A DNA stretch of 51,688 bases from Oscillospiraceae bacterium (GCA_017502265.1 JAFVVI010000001.1:1-51688), one strand, 5' to 3'. Positions 23,197-32,381 are shown, counted from the first letter of the stretch. Numbers and translations are program-made. The notes: generated by a model from the sequence alone, not told the origin.

Positions 23197-24303
23197 TTAT
23201 CTTTTGGCAAAGTATTCGTCAATGGCAACCATCCGGCTCATTTGCTTCACACTGAAGGGACAGCGTTCCTCGCAGTGTCCGCACTGGAGGCAGGCGTCTG
23301 CCTTGGTTGCCAGCTTGGTGTAATGGTTGGCGGCGATGTCATCACCAGCCAGAGCCAGATCGTAATATTTGTTCACCAGACCGATGTCGATGCCTGCGGG
23401 GCAGGGCTGGCAGTGGTTGCAGTAGACGCAGGTCCCGGTGATGGTGTCGGCGGTGAAGGTGCCGATGACGGAATAGTCCTTCTCCTCATCGGTGGCCTCC
23501 AGGAATTTCAGCACCTGATCCAGATGCTCCATCGTCTGCACACCGGGCACAGCCACCAGCACGCCGGGCCGGTCGATGGCATATTGCAGGCACTGATTGT
23601 GGGTCAGCGCCACACCGAAGGGGGACTGGTCCGCCGTCAGAAGCTGACCGGCGAAGAAGGGCTTCATGACGGAGATGCCCACGCCCTCGGTCTCGCACCG
23701 CCGGAACAGGTCGAACCGCTCCTGCACGGAGCCGATGCCGTACTCGTCGCCCTTCTCGAAATCATAGGCCGGGTTGATGGAGAACATCATCATATCGATC
23801 AGGCCGGTGTCGAGAATGCGGTTTGCAACGGAAGGGGTATGGGAGGAGAAGCCGATGTGGCGCACGATGCCCTGCGCCTTCAGCTCCTTTAAGTAATCCA
23901 AAACACCGATCTCGATGAGCTTGTCGAAATCTTCATCCTCATCCACACAGTGCAGGAAGCCGAAGTCCACATAGTCAGTTCCCAACTGCTCCAGTTCCCA
24001 GAGGAAGGTCTTTTGAATGGTGTCAAAATCCCGGCACCAGCCGTATTCGCCGTTCTCGTCGTAGACGGCACCGAAATGCACCTGCAAAAACACCTGCTCC
24101 CGGCGGCCTGCGATGGCCCGGCCCACGGGGGCATAGGTGGCTCCTGCGGTACACATATCGAAAAAGTTGATGCCGTGATCGATGGCCTTGCGGACAATAG
24201 CTTCGATCTCGTCCACAGGGGTGGTGCCGATGCCGCCGAAGCCCAGACTCAGGACACCGAATTTCTCCGTTTCATTTCCGTGGGGAAGCTGTCTGTATTC
24301 CAT
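23197..24303 (-). CDS. Aldo/keto reductase with C-terminal ferredoxin domain (1)
   Basis: 368 residues. The TIM-barrel aldo/keto reductase part (about 1-270) shows FGGIGTTPVDE, GINFFDMCTAG and GFLHCVDED. The C-terminal part contains CVYCNHCQPCPAGID and CLQCGHCEERCPF, two Cys clusters typical of 4Fe-4S ferredoxin domains, so electrons may come from iron-sulfur carriers as well as NADPH. It is last of six minus-strand genes and starts 3 bases after the stop of the paralogous reductase gene. The substrate is unknown. Confidence 0.88.
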   Translation of the reverse strand: MEYRQLPHGNETEKFGVLSLGFGGIGTTPVDEIEAIVRKAIDHGINFFDMCTAGATYAPVGRAIAGRREQVFLQVHFGAVYDENGEYGWCRDFDTIQKTFLWELEQLGTDYVDFGFLHCVDEDEDFDKLIEIGVLDYLKELKAQGIVRHIGFSSHTPSVANRILDTGLIDMMMFSINPAYDFEKGDEYGIGSVQERFDLFRRCETEGVGISVMKPFFAGQLLTADQSPFGVALTHNQCLQYAIDRPGVLVAVPGVQTMEHLDQVLKFLEATDEEKDYSVIGTFTADTITGTCVYCNHCQPCPAGIDIGLVNKYYDLALAGDDIAANHYTKLATKADACLQCGHCEERCPFSVKQMSRMVAIDEYFAKR

Positions 24304-24306
24304 AAG

Positions 24307-25410
24307 TTACGCCTCCGATGTTTCAAATTTCTCTGCGATGGTTTTCATATGGTCCACAACAGACAACTTCTGGGGACAATACTTTTCGCAGGAATGGCAA
24401 CCAATACAATCGGATGCCTTGCCTGCAGATAAAACCATCTGGTGATAGGTGGGGATGATTTTCCAGTCATCCCCGGGATAACAGGTGATCTCGTTATAGA
24501 GTTTGATGTACTTAGGGATGGGGATCTGCTTGGGACAATGGCTCACGCAGTAAGCGCAGCCGGTGCAGCCAACGGCTGTTTTGCCCCGGATGATTTCTGC
24601 CACATCTGCAAGAAGGGCCGTTTCTTCACCGGTCAGAGGTTCAAAGGGCCGGATATTGGCGCGTACCTGCTCCATAGTACCCATGCCGCTTAAGGCTATT
24701 TCCACCCCGGGCAGAGACTGTACGAACCGCAGCGCCCAGTCGGATGGGGTCCAGTTTGGGTGGACTGCCCGAAGCTTTGCTTCCGCATCCTCCGGGAGCT
24801 TTGCCAACGTGCCGCCCTTCACCGGCTCCATGACCATCACAGACTTGCCGTGGCGCAGGCAGGTTTCATAGCACTTCCGGGACTGGATGCCCTCGCTTTC
24901 CCAGTCCAGGTAATTCAGCTGCATCAGCACCACATCCACCTCCGGGTGGGCGGTCAGGATTCTGTCCAGCAGAGCTGCATCACCGTGGTAAGAAAAACCG
25001 ATTCGTTTCACCTTTCCCTCTGCCTTCTTCTCCCGCAGGAAACGAAACTCGTCATATTTTTCGGCGATGGCATAATTATCATCGTTGAGCCAGTGGAGCA
25101 TCAAAATATCGAACCATTCCACACCGCAGCGGGACAGTTCCTCGTCAAAATACTTCTGGCAATCCTCGTAGCTCTTGAAGAGGTATCCGGGCAGCTTGTC
25201 ACAAAGCTGAAAGCTGTCCCGATGCTTTCGTTCCACAACACATTTGCGAATCGCTGCTTCGCTCAGACCATTCAAATAGGTATAGCAGGTGTCAAAGAAC
25301 ACACCGCCCCCGTCCATGAATACGTCTACCATGGAACAGATGGTCTGCCAATCCAATTCCCCGTCCTTTTTCGGCAGGCGCAGGAAACCAAATCCCAGTT
25401 TGTTGATCAT
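24307..25410 (-). CDS. Aldo/keto reductase with C-terminal ferredoxin domain (2)
   Basis: 367 residues starting MINKLGFGFLRLPKKDG. Barrel features include FFDTCYTYLNGLSE, LMLHWLNDDN and KRIGFSYHG. Cys clusters CTGCAYCVSHCP and CIGCHSCEKYCP mark the C-terminal 4Fe-4S domain. It is a paralogue of its downstream neighbour; the pair may act on related carbonyls or together. Its ATG at 25410 overlaps the nitroreductase stop as ATGA. A longer open frame to 25932 is out of register with the real upstream gene and was not used. Confidence 0.88.
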   Translation of the reverse strand: MINKLGFGFLRLPKKDGELDWQTICSMVDVFMDGGGVFFDTCYTYLNGLSEAAIRKCVVERKHRDSFQLCDKLPGYLFKSYEDCQKYFDEELSRCGVEWFDILMLHWLNDDNYAIAEKYDEFRFLREKKAEGKVKRIGFSYHGDAALLDRILTAHPEVDVVLMQLNYLDWESEGIQSRKCYETCLRHGKSVMVMEPVKGGTLAKLPEDAEAKLRAVHPNWTPSDWALRFVQSLPGVEIALSGMGTMEQVRANIRPFEPLTGEETALLADVAEIIRGKTAVGCTGCAYCVSHCPKQIPIPKYIKLYNEITCYPGDDWKIIPTYHQMVLSAGKASDCIGCHSCEKYCPQKLSVVDHMKTIAEKFETSEA

Positions 25411-26093
25411 AAGGTCACACTTCCAATATAGGAATATCCCGGCAGATCGGTGATTTGGTCTGCCTTGAAGAACCGGAAGCCTTCGTTGGCGACATACAGG
25501 TGCGCCAGTGCGATACCTGCATCCAGCCGGGAACCCTTCCTGGAGCAGTACACATGGATGGTGTCGCCCTCGTGGGTGAAGTACCAGGGCTGGCTGTTGA
25601 CGGCCGAGGGTGCCAGACGAGCCGGTTCCAGTCTGGAATCGGGGGTGTCTGCGATTTGGGCCAGGGACTTGCGCTTGAAGCCCTTGAAATCGTGGCGAAG
25701 CTGGTCGCCCTTGGGGTGGCCGAAGGCCAGCATGATGACGAACTTCATGCCCTCCACGGTCACGGCGGTTTTGGGGTTCATCCGGCCCATGCCAAGCCAG
25801 CAGACGCCAAGGCCCAAAGTCTGTAAGTATAGATCCATCTGCTGGAACAGGAAGCCGATGTTCTCCAGGTACCCGTCCGCTTCCTCGGAGTAAATGGCGA
25901 TGAGCTGGGGCGTGGTCCAGGGGCAGATGCACTTGACCTTATCCCGGCTCACGATGTCCATGCGGACCTTGATTTCCGGGTACAGGGGCTTCATGGGGAA
26001 GGCCTTGATGGTTTCGATGGCCGCAGCATCCACGGGAACATTCGTGAAGCTCCGGCAGGATTTGCGATGGCAGATCATTTCGTTCAGGTTCAT
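25407..26093 (-). CDS. Nitroreductase-family flavoprotein
   Basis: 228 residues starting MNLNEMICHRKSCRSF, the RxSxRxF start of FMN-dependent nitroreductases, with WLGMGRMNP and PSAVNSQPWYFT typical of the clostridial 'TM nitroreductase' subgroup. It is a cytoplasmic FMN dimer with an unknown acceptor. GAGGAGG lies 6 bases before the start. The stop overlaps the next gene as ATGA and the start overlaps the TIGR04076 gene by 4 bases, so translation is chained. Confidence 0.85.
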   Translation of the reverse strand: MNLNEMICHRKSCRSFTNVPVDAAAIETIKAFPMKPLYPEIKVRMDIVSRDKVKCICPWTTPQLIAIYSEEADGYLENIGFLFQQMDLYLQTLGLGVCWLGMGRMNPKTAVTVEGMKFVIMLAFGHPKGDQLRHDFKGFKRKSLAQIADTPDSRLEPARLAPSAVNSQPWYFTHEGDTIHVYCSRKGSRLDAGIALAHLYVANEGFRFFKADQITDLPGYSYIGSVTL

Positions 26094-26407
26094 GCGTCTG
26101 CCTCCTCGTTCAATGCCTCAAGATAGAAACTCACAGGTCTGAATCCGTCATTGCAGGAAATCATGGCGGACTTGGGATCCTTCATCCAGCCGTCGTAGAA
26201 GTTTCCGCCGCCGTGGGCAAGCGTCATGACAAAAGCCGAGATGCTGTCCCAGGCGCTGTCGCAGAAGCCCTCCGGCTTCGCCCATCCATTGGCGATCCAG
26301 ACCTGACCCTCCGCCACATCGCAGGCATGCTGGATGGGATTCTCATATTTCTCCATCAAATCCGGATAACTTGCTTTGCGTACCGCAGTAATACGAACTT
26401 TTTTCAT
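26090..26407 (-). CDS. TIGR04076-family small protein
   Basis: 105 residues starting MKKVRITAVRKASYPDLMEKY, with HACDVAEGQVWIANGW and ISCNDGFRPVSFYLE, the pattern of the TIGR04076 family, short cysteine-containing proteins common in anaerobes with no settled function. The start at 26407 overlaps the alpha/beta hydrolase stop as ATGA. It lies in the same chain of overlapping genes as the nitroreductase and reductases, suggesting a redox role, which is inference. Confidence 0.8.
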   Translation of the reverse strand: MKKVRITAVRKASYPDLMEKYENPIQHACDVAEGQVWIANGWAKPEGFCDSAWDSISAFVMTLAHGGGNFYDGWMKDPKSAMISCNDGFRPVSFYLEALNEEADA

Positions 26408-27153
26408 AATGCTTCTCCAATCCATTCTGTAAGCATCCGCACATAATGCGCCGGATGGTTGATGCTCAAATCCCCATGCCGCAGGCCGGGCAGGATCTCC
26501 ATCCTGCTTCCCGGAATGGCTTCCCGGAGCAGTTCGGCAGAATCCCGGATGCTTTTCTGCTCTTTGGCACCGGCCACGATTTTTGTCTTTGCCGTGGTTT
26601 CGAACAGATCCGGCTTGATGGTGTACAGGCTGTTGGCCTTCAGGAAAGCGATCATATCCGCTTTTCCGATTTTGCAGGTGTCCCGGAAATAATCGTCGAA
26701 CAGCTCCCGGGGGATACCCAGGTAATCCGCCTGCAGTTTGGCAAACCACTTCTGCTTGATCAGTCCGTAGCTCATGCCGAAAGTGGGGCCGATCATCGCC
26801 GCAGTCAGCTTCGAGGGCTTGACCAGCGCACTTTCGATCAGAGCATATCGGCAGATGTCTTTCCGCTGAGAAAGCATCTCCACAGCGATCTGACCGCCCA
26901 GCGACAGGCCGCCGAGTACCAGGACCTGCCCACCAAAATGGGCATCGATGTAAGAAATCAGCCGGGCCGCATTGTCCTCGATGGTGGTAAAGGGTGCATC
27001 GCTGTCTGCATGGCCGTCCAAAACCGGAAGCACCACATGATACTGCTCTGCGAGCCGCTTCGCAACCTCACGGTAGTTCCACCAGGAGAGTCCGCCGCCG
27101 TGCAGGAGCATGACTACATCCCGATTCTGTTGTCCATATTCCATAACTGTCAT
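26404..27153 (-). CDS. Alpha/beta hydrolase
   Basis: 249 residues. LLHGGGLSWWNYR (oxyanion), the nucleophile elbow GGLSLGGQ and the late His in PGLRHGDLSINHP form a complete alpha/beta-hydrolase triad pattern, similar to small esterase/lactonase-like members. There is no signal peptide. It overlaps the upstream TatD stop and the downstream TIGR04076 start by 4 bases each. Confidence 0.85.
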   Translation of the reverse strand: MTVMEYGQQNRDVVMLLHGGGLSWWNYREVAKRLAEQYHVVLPVLDGHADSDAPFTTIEDNAARLISYIDAHFGGQVLVLGGLSLGGQIAVEMLSQRKDICRYALIESALVKPSKLTAAMIGPTFGMSYGLIKQKWFAKLQADYLGIPRELFDDYFRDTCKIGKADMIAFLKANSLYTIKPDLFETTAKTKIVAGAKEQKSIRDSAELLREAIPGSRMEILPGLRHGDLSINHPAHYVRMLTEWIGEAL

Positions 27154-28025
27154 GGGTTGTCCTCCAAAACCGGCAGATGGAACAGCCGGATCGTGTTTTC
27201 CGTGGTTGCCTGCTCCACTTCGTCAGCCGAAATGCCTTTCAGCTCGGCAATCTTCCGGATGACTGCCGGGAGGATCAGCGAGGTATTCCTGGCCCGGCGC
27301 AGGAGCTTGGGCTGGATCACATCCTTGCAGTAGGGCAGGATGAAGGGCGCATCGGTTTCGAGCAGAATGCGCTCCAGAGGGATGTGCGGGATCGCTTCCC
27401 ACAGCTCCTGCGCCCGTTCCTCCAGCTGCAAGACGGAGCCGCCGATCCCGATGTGGTATCCCAGCTTCAGATACTGCTCTGCGATCTCTTTGGAGCCATA
27501 GAAGCAGTGGACCACGCCGCCCAGCTTTCTGGCCGGATGCCATCTGAGTATCCGAAGTACATCTTCGTGGGCATCCCGAACATGGAGGATCACAGGCTTC
27601 TTCCGCTTCCATGCCAGATCCAGCTGGTAGAGAAACCAGAGATACTGCGTCAGCCGGTGCTGTTCCTCACGCTTGTAGTGATAGTCCAGACCGATTTCGC
27701 CGATGGCGATCACACCGGGCGTTTTCGCATATGCATCCAGTTTATGCCGGTCAGACCAGGTTTCAAAAATGGATCTGGTGGGATGGACCCCGATGGCAGG
27801 AAAGATCCGTCCAGGATACTGCGCCGCAAGCTCCAGCACTTCCCCGCAGGATTGCAGACTCACACCGGGTTCAATTGAGTATGGGATATTGGCATCCTGT
27901 AGTTCCCGGAAGAGCTGTTCCCGGTCCCCCTCCCTGAGGGTATATCCATCCTGGTCATGCGACAAATAGCGAAACGGTTTCTTATAGGCGCCGTTATTGT
28001 AATGTGCGTGGGAATCGATGATCAT
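27150..28025 (-). CDS. TatD-family metal-dependent hydrolase
   Basis: 291 residues starting MIIDSHAHYNN, the metal-binding HxH. Further ligands are seen in AIGEIGLDYH, VILHVRDAHED, VVHCFYGS and LLETDAPF, the standard TatD order. TatD proteins are magnesium-dependent nucleases or D-aminoacyl hydrolase-like enzymes. The start at 28025 has GGAGGGATATCC upstream and is preferred over 28043. It is the first gene of the six-gene operon, behind the promoter at 28050-28078. Confidence 0.88.
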   Translation of the reverse strand: MIIDSHAHYNNGAYKKPFRYLSHDQDGYTLREGDREQLFRELQDANIPYSIEPGVSLQSCGEVLELAAQYPGRIFPAIGVHPTRSIFETWSDRHKLDAYAKTPGVIAIGEIGLDYHYKREEQHRLTQYLWFLYQLDLAWKRKKPVILHVRDAHEDVLRILRWHPARKLGGVVHCFYGSKEIAEQYLKLGYHIGIGGSVLQLEERAQELWEAIPHIPLERILLETDAPFILPYCKDVIQPKLLRRARNTSLILPAVIRKIAELKGISADEVEQATTENTIRLFHLPVLEDNP

Positions 28026-28049
28026 GGATATCCCTCCTTCCATGTTTCT

Positions 28050-28078
28050 ATGATAATTCCTTCCCGAAGATGTGTCAA
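28050..28078 (-). promoter_or_regulatory. Promoter of the TatD-to-reductase operon
   Basis: On the minus strand, consensus TTGACA (28078-28073) and TATCAT (28055-28050), spacer 17. Confidence 0.8.
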
Positions 28079-28197
28079 TTGTGGGTTTTGTATCCCATTA
28101 GGGTACACCCTAGTGACATACTCAAAACGCACCGTTTTCTGTGTCATACAAGTCAGTTTTAGTATTTTGAAATATTGCAGAATTAACACCCAGTTCA

Positions 28198-28226
28198 TTG
28201 AAACAATTCCGGACTTGTGGTACAAT
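28198..28226 (+). promoter_or_regulatory. Promoter of the serine recombinase gene
   Basis: TTGAAA and TACAAT with a 17-base spacer, about 30 bases before the start at 28257. Confidence 0.75.
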
Positions 28227-28256
28227 ATTGGCAGAATTTGAAGGGGGTGCTGTCCC

Positions 28257-28817
28257 ATGAGAGTAGGCTATGTCCGCTGCTCCACCGCCGAGCAGAACGA
28301 AGCCCGCCAGCTGAAGATGATGGAGGAACAGAAGGTCGAGAAGATCTTCATCGATAAGGCCAGCGGCAAGAATACGGACCGCAAGGATTTCAAAGCCATG
28401 ATGGCCTTCGTCCGTGCCGGCGACACGGTGATCGTAGAGAGCATCTCCCGCATCGCCAGAAACACCAAGGATCTGCTGACCATCATTTCCAGTCTGACGG
28501 AGAAGGGCGTGGAGTTCGTCAGCCTGAAGGAGAATATCGATACCACCACTCCCCATGGCCGGTTCATGCTCACCGTTTTCGGTGCCCTGGCTGAACTGGA
28601 ACGCGAAAGCATCCTAGAACGCCAGCGCGAGGGTATCAAAATTGCAAAGGCTGAAGGTAAGTATAAAGGCCGGAAACCTGTGGCAGTCGATGAGGCAAAG
28701 TTCCGTGCTGTCTGCGCACGATGGAGGGCTGGCGAGATCACGGCCACGGCTGCGATGCAGGAGGTTGGGTTGAAGGCGAATACGTTTTATCGACGAGTTA
28801 AAGAACTTAATCTTTGA
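28257..28817 (+). CDS. Small serine recombinase (resolvase/invertase family)
   Basis: 186 residues. GYVRCSTAEQNEARQ with catalytic Ser9, the arginine-containing SISRIARN and the E-helix start GRFMLTVFGALAELERESI define a Tn3-resolvase/DNA-invertase catalytic domain. A C-terminal helix-turn-helix (about 150-184: ITATAAMQEVGLKANTFYR) follows. Length is normal for a resolvase and too short for a large serine integrase. AGGGGGTG precedes the start. It marks the left side of the accessory region; I see no inverted crossover pair or transposase next to it. Confidence 0.88.
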   Translation: MRVGYVRCSTAEQNEARQLKMMEEQKVEKIFIDKASGKNTDRKDFKAMMAFVRAGDTVIVESISRIARNTKDLLTIISSLTEKGVEFVSLKENIDTTTPHGRFMLTVFGALAELERESILERQREGIKIAKAEGKYKGRKPVAVDEAKFRAVCARWRAGEITATAAMQEVGLKANTFYRRVKELNL

Positions 28818-29062
28818 TTCCCCGATGGGCCAGTAATAATAAAGTCCTCCTTTTGGGGCATTAACTCAAGCGATATTGAAAACAACAATACTTTTGAGTG
28901 AAGTCCTCACGCGTTGCCTACGAACGATACAGACCACACAACAGGTTGCAATGTTTACTGGATGGTCTTTTGTGCTTCCGTTCTACTTTATACTTTTGCC
29001 AATGTAGTAGAGTAAAATAATTTATACTATGAAAAATACTCTAACTCTAAAAAGGGCACGCA
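28818..29062. other. AT-rich intergenic stretch without a gene
   Basis: I find no coding frame, tRNA or strong terminator here. It separates the recombinase from the AAA+ operon, whose promoter starts at 29063. Confidence 0.5.
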
Positions 29063-29091
29063 TTGATTTTTCTTTTTGTTATCCTTATAAT
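29063..29091 (+). promoter_or_regulatory. Promoter of the AAA+ operon
   Basis: TTGATT and consensus TATAAT with a 17-base spacer. The transcript would have a leader of about 115 nt. Confidence 0.7.
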
Positions 29092-29179
29092 AAACACACT
29101 TACAGAATTGATTTAGTCTTTTTTCGTGTAACTTACAATCCCTATTGGGGGACGGTGATTCCCTAAGAAGAAATACAAT

Positions 29180-29193
29180 GACGGTATACCGTC
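29180..29193. promoter_or_regulatory. 14-base perfect palindrome, operator candidate
   Basis: GACGGTATACCGTC, 22 bases upstream of the start at 29215 and inside the predicted leader. It is a likely dimeric-repressor site or a small RNA hairpin. Confidence 0.4.
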
Positions 29194-29214
29194 CACCGAA
29201 CAGGAGGATGAAAT

Positions 29215-29862
29215 ATGCAACAACGTTTTGTGAAGGAAACCATTTTGGCAATGAATCCAGTTGCCTTTGGGCGCATGAAATCGGCCTTGGTCGGAGAGTA
29301 CATACAGTTTCGCATCGTTACCCCAGAGCGCATAACAAAAGAAACTTTAGCAGAAAAGCTTCATGACTATTTCGAGAAGATCCAATATAAAACCGGGAAA
29401 AAATTTGAAGATCTGCTGAAGAATTACACGGCTGTACTGGATTCTCTTGTGGAGCCCCATGTGGCAAAGACACCCCAGTCGAAGAAGAATGAGCCTACTC
29501 CAATTACCCCTCGATCCAGAAAGTATTACGAAAAAGCGGTTGAGATTAAACAGGCATTGAAGAGCCTAACGGACTTAACTGACTATTCCAGACTCATGCT
29601 GTGCCTTTATGCATCCATTATCAATAGCAACGAAGAAAAACTCAGAAATCTGGATTTTGCGCTTACCTGTTTGAATCCTGATGTAATTATAGCTGCGATG
29701 AAAAACGAGAAGGCATCTGCACTATTCGGCAAGAAGAATCCTAAACCCCGGTTCGACACATCTGATCCGTATGCTACGGATAGTAGTTTCTTTGTAATTG
29801 TAATTATTATGCTGTATGCCATTATCGGTGACAACCTTGAGGAGGATCTGGAGAATGAGTGA
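29215..29862 (+). CDS. Unknown protein with C-terminal membrane segment, first gene of the AAA+ operon
   Basis: 215 residues with AGGAGG 6 bases upstream. It is mostly helical and charged (about 1-180), with SDPYATDSSFFVIVIIMLYAI forming a probable membrane or hydrophobic helix near the end (190-207). No motif is recognised. Its stop overlaps the next start (ATGAGTGA), so it is translated with the 344-residue protein. Low GC and its position next to a recombinase suggest acquired DNA. Confidence 0.65.
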   Translation: MQQRFVKETILAMNPVAFGRMKSALVGEYIQFRIVTPERITKETLAEKLHDYFEKIQYKTGKKFEDLLKNYTAVLDSLVEPHVAKTPQSKKNEPTPITPRSRKYYEKAVEIKQALKSLTDLTDYSRLMLCLYASIINSNEEKLRNLDFALTCLNPDVIIAAMKNEKASALFGKKNPKPRFDTSDPYATDSSFFVIVIIMLYAIIGDNLEEDLENE

Positions 29863-30889
29863 AGTAGCTATTGCACAGGTCATAGCGGACTTGCTTCCTT
29901 ACGCAAACAAGGATGGTGTCATCGAAATTGTTATGCGTGGTGTCAAGAAACGGTTCAGTTCTTTCCAGAAGGTTGCTCTTGCTGACCTCAAGCATGGAGA
30001 GACTAAGGAACTCATGGAGAAAGCAATCCACGCGCTGAATCAGGGGCAGCAGGGTTCCGTAAAAAATATGAAGATTCTGCAGAATGTAGCCCAAATGCAG
30101 AACCTCGGTCTGGTGCTAAATGGTCTGAATCTGTGTGCCACTTGCGCTGGCTTTGCTATCATGTTTGCGAAGCTGGATAAAATGAGTGCGGAGATCAACC
30201 ACCAGATCAGCAGACTTCAGGCCACGATCAAGCAGGGCCACGATGTCCAGACCGGATTTGAATTTAATAAGGTTTTGGCTGACTATCAGGATATGCTTGA
30301 CAGCCGCAGAAGACAGCAACCCTACTCCGAGGCCCAAATGCGTGATTTGGTAGATCGAGAGTATAACGTTTTGATTCTTCTGATCAGTGTGCTTCAGAAC
30401 GATCTTGCATCCAATAAGAAAATGATACTGGATTCTATTTTCTCTATGCTGGCAATGCTGACCATATCGCTGCGTTATTTTGATGAGCAGTATTATTTCA
30501 ACAACCATGAGGTTCTGGGCGATTCTGATGTATGGCATTCTTCTCATACAAAATGGATGAATGTTTATGATATTCTGTCTGCTACATGGTTTGTTGAATT
30601 ACTCCAGGATTACGGAATCTTCGAGGCCGGATTCAGCACGATGGAGACCGATGTTTATTACAACGCATTGATCGAACAGGTGGACGATTTGCGGCAGGAA
30701 ATCGAGGACAACCAGGTTCTGATTATTACTGTCGCTGATCCGGAACTGCTTAGAACATTGCATGATGTCACCACCAGAGATGTCAGAGAAACCATCGGAG
30801 CTGCAATCGATATTGCCTTCGCCGGTATCGATGAGGAAACTGTAGCTGAAGTCCGCAAAAATGCTTTGGCACAGGTGGCCGCAGTGTAA
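29855..30889 (+). CDS. Unknown helical protein, second gene of the AAA+ operon
   Basis: 344 residues starting MSEVAIAQVIADLLPYANKDG. A moderately hydrophobic patch (about 87-105, LGLVLNGLNLCATCAGFAI) is followed by a coiled-coil-prone segment (KLDKMSAEINHQISRLQATI) and an alpha-helical body. This pattern recalls membrane-associated or pore-like helical bundles, but I cannot assign a family. It overlaps the previous gene by 8 bases and lies 15 bases before the AAA+ gene, so it is a likely functional partner. Confidence 0.65.
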   Translation: MSEVAIAQVIADLLPYANKDGVIEIVMRGVKKRFSSFQKVALADLKHGETKELMEKAIHALNQGQQGSVKNMKILQNVAQMQNLGLVLNGLNLCATCAGFAIMFAKLDKMSAEINHQISRLQATIKQGHDVQTGFEFNKVLADYQDMLDSRRRQQPYSEAQMRDLVDREYNVLILLISVLQNDLASNKKMILDSIFSMLAMLTISLRYFDEQYYFNNHEVLGDSDVWHSSHTKWMNVYDILSATWFVELLQDYGIFEAGFSTMETDVYYNALIEQVDDLRQEIEDNQVLIITVADPELLRTLHDVTTRDVRETIGAAIDIAFAGIDEETVAEVRKNALAQVAAV

Positions 30890-30904
30890 ATCTGGAGGCA
30901 TAAT

Positions 30905-32257
30905 ATGAATGTAGATATAAAAAACGCACTGGATAAACTGCTCCTTGTGTGCAATCATATCCAGACCAATGCCCCAGCCGGAAGTAGCGCAAAAAACATT
31001 CGCGACCTGGTTATTGCCGACATTTTCAGCTTTATTGGCACCATCTCTATTGCCAAAGCAGATGATCGCAAGGCTTTATTTGCAAAAACTTATTTGGATG
31101 GTGCGGTTTATACAGAGCCAGCTGGTGCATTAGCCATTCTCTGTCAAGTGGACAACAATGCATCAGCTATGCATGGGTTGAAAGCATCTGCACTGTATAT
31201 TTCATTCCTGTTTGAACTTGGAAGACATTACACACTGAGCAAACATGATAAGCGAGATATTGACGTCACCAAGTTCGCCATGCATATCAAGCAGCTGAAC
31301 GATTATGTTTCCAGCCACAGTATTGTGTCTACAAAAAAGTCAGAGCAAGTTGAAGTGACAGCGGATTGCAAAGAACTTGTTGCTCAGGTTGCTGTTGAAA
31401 CTACACCTTCCGGTAACCTCCAGGATGCCGAACCCGAGGAAAGTTTGGAGGAACTGCTTGCACAACTGCATGGTCTGATTGGTCTTTACGGAGTAAAGGA
31501 AGAAGTGAATTCTCTTATCAATCTTCTGAAAATGAAGCAACTCCGGGATGCGCGCGGCCTGAAATCGCCGAATGTATCCAAGCACCTTGTATTCCTTGGA
31601 AATCCCGGAACCGGCAAGACAACAGTTGCGCGGTTGCTGTCAAAGATTTATAAGCAGTTGGGTGTACTGGAGAAAGGCCAGCTAGTTGAAGTTGACCGTG
31701 GCGGCTTGGTTGCGGGATATGTTGGGCAAACAGCAATCAAGACCCAAGAGCGCATTGACGAGGCCATGGGCGGAGTCCTGTTTATTGATGAAGCCTATAG
31801 CCTTGTAAAAGGTGGCACTGACTTTGGGCAGGAGGCTATCGATACACTCTTGAAGGCGATGGAAGATAAGCGTGATAGCTTCGTGGTCATTGTTGCTGGC
31901 TATTCTGGCCCGATGGAGGCATTCTTGGAGTCTAACCCTGGCCTCAAATCCCGCTTTAACAAAAATATCGTTTTTGAGGATTACACTAAGGCCGAATTGT
32001 TTGCGATTTTCAAGGCTTTTTGTGCCCCATATGGTATGGATCTGAACACAGATGCGGAATCGTGCCTAATGGCATATCTGGATCACCTAATGGAGCATAA
32101 GCCTGAGAACTTTGCTAACGGCCGTGAGATGCGAAATTTGTTTGAAACTATGGTGGCCAATCAGGCAAATCGCCTAGCAGAGATGAATAGTGTATCTGAT
32201 ACAGACCTGTGTGTATTTACAACTGAAGACCTCCCTACCTGGATAACGAGTTGCTGA
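30905..32257 (+). CDS. CbxX/EccA-type AAA+ ATPase
   Basis: 450 residues. The N-terminal 180 residues are helical and unassigned. LHGLIGLYGVKEEV opens a CbxX/CfqX (SpoVK/EccA) AAA+ module with Walker A GNPGTGKT (232-239), pore-loop-like GGLVAGYVGQT, Walker B VLFIDE (291-296), sensor-1 and arginine-finger region NPGLKSRFN, and NGREMRNLFE. Family members are hexameric remodelling ATPases, such as Rubisco activase CbbX or EccA in type VII secretion. The N-terminal region is unlike the TPRs of EccA. It completes the operon with two unknown proteins, one of which may be its substrate. Confidence 0.85.
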   Translation: MNVDIKNALDKLLLVCNHIQTNAPAGSSAKNIRDLVIADIFSFIGTISIAKADDRKALFAKTYLDGAVYTEPAGALAILCQVDNNASAMHGLKASALYISFLFELGRHYTLSKHDKRDIDVTKFAMHIKQLNDYVSSHSIVSTKKSEQVEVTADCKELVAQVAVETTPSGNLQDAEPEESLEELLAQLHGLIGLYGVKEEVNSLINLLKMKQLRDARGLKSPNVSKHLVFLGNPGTGKTTVARLLSKIYKQLGVLEKGQLVEVDRGGLVAGYVGQTAIKTQERIDEAMGGVLFIDEAYSLVKGGTDFGQEAIDTLLKAMEDKRDSFVVIVAGYSGPMEAFLESNPGLKSRFNKNIVFEDYTKAELFAIFKAFCAPYGMDLNTDAESCLMAYLDHLMEHKPENFANGREMRNLFETMVANQANRLAEMNSVSDTDLCVFTTEDLPTWITSC

Positions 32258-32381
32258 ACAAATGTTATCGCGCATAGCACATAATCGGGTCAAAACCAAA
32301 AACTATATGCCATTATCAAAAGCTGATTTTATTCGCTAATGCGAAGTAACGGGGTTTAGACAATATAATGGAGGGGATAAA

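Noticed and set aside
28257-28817. The serine recombinase as the integrase of the tRNA-Ala island
   Set aside because: It is a small resolvase/invertase type; tRNA 3'-end integration is the habit of tyrosine integrases, none of which is visible here.
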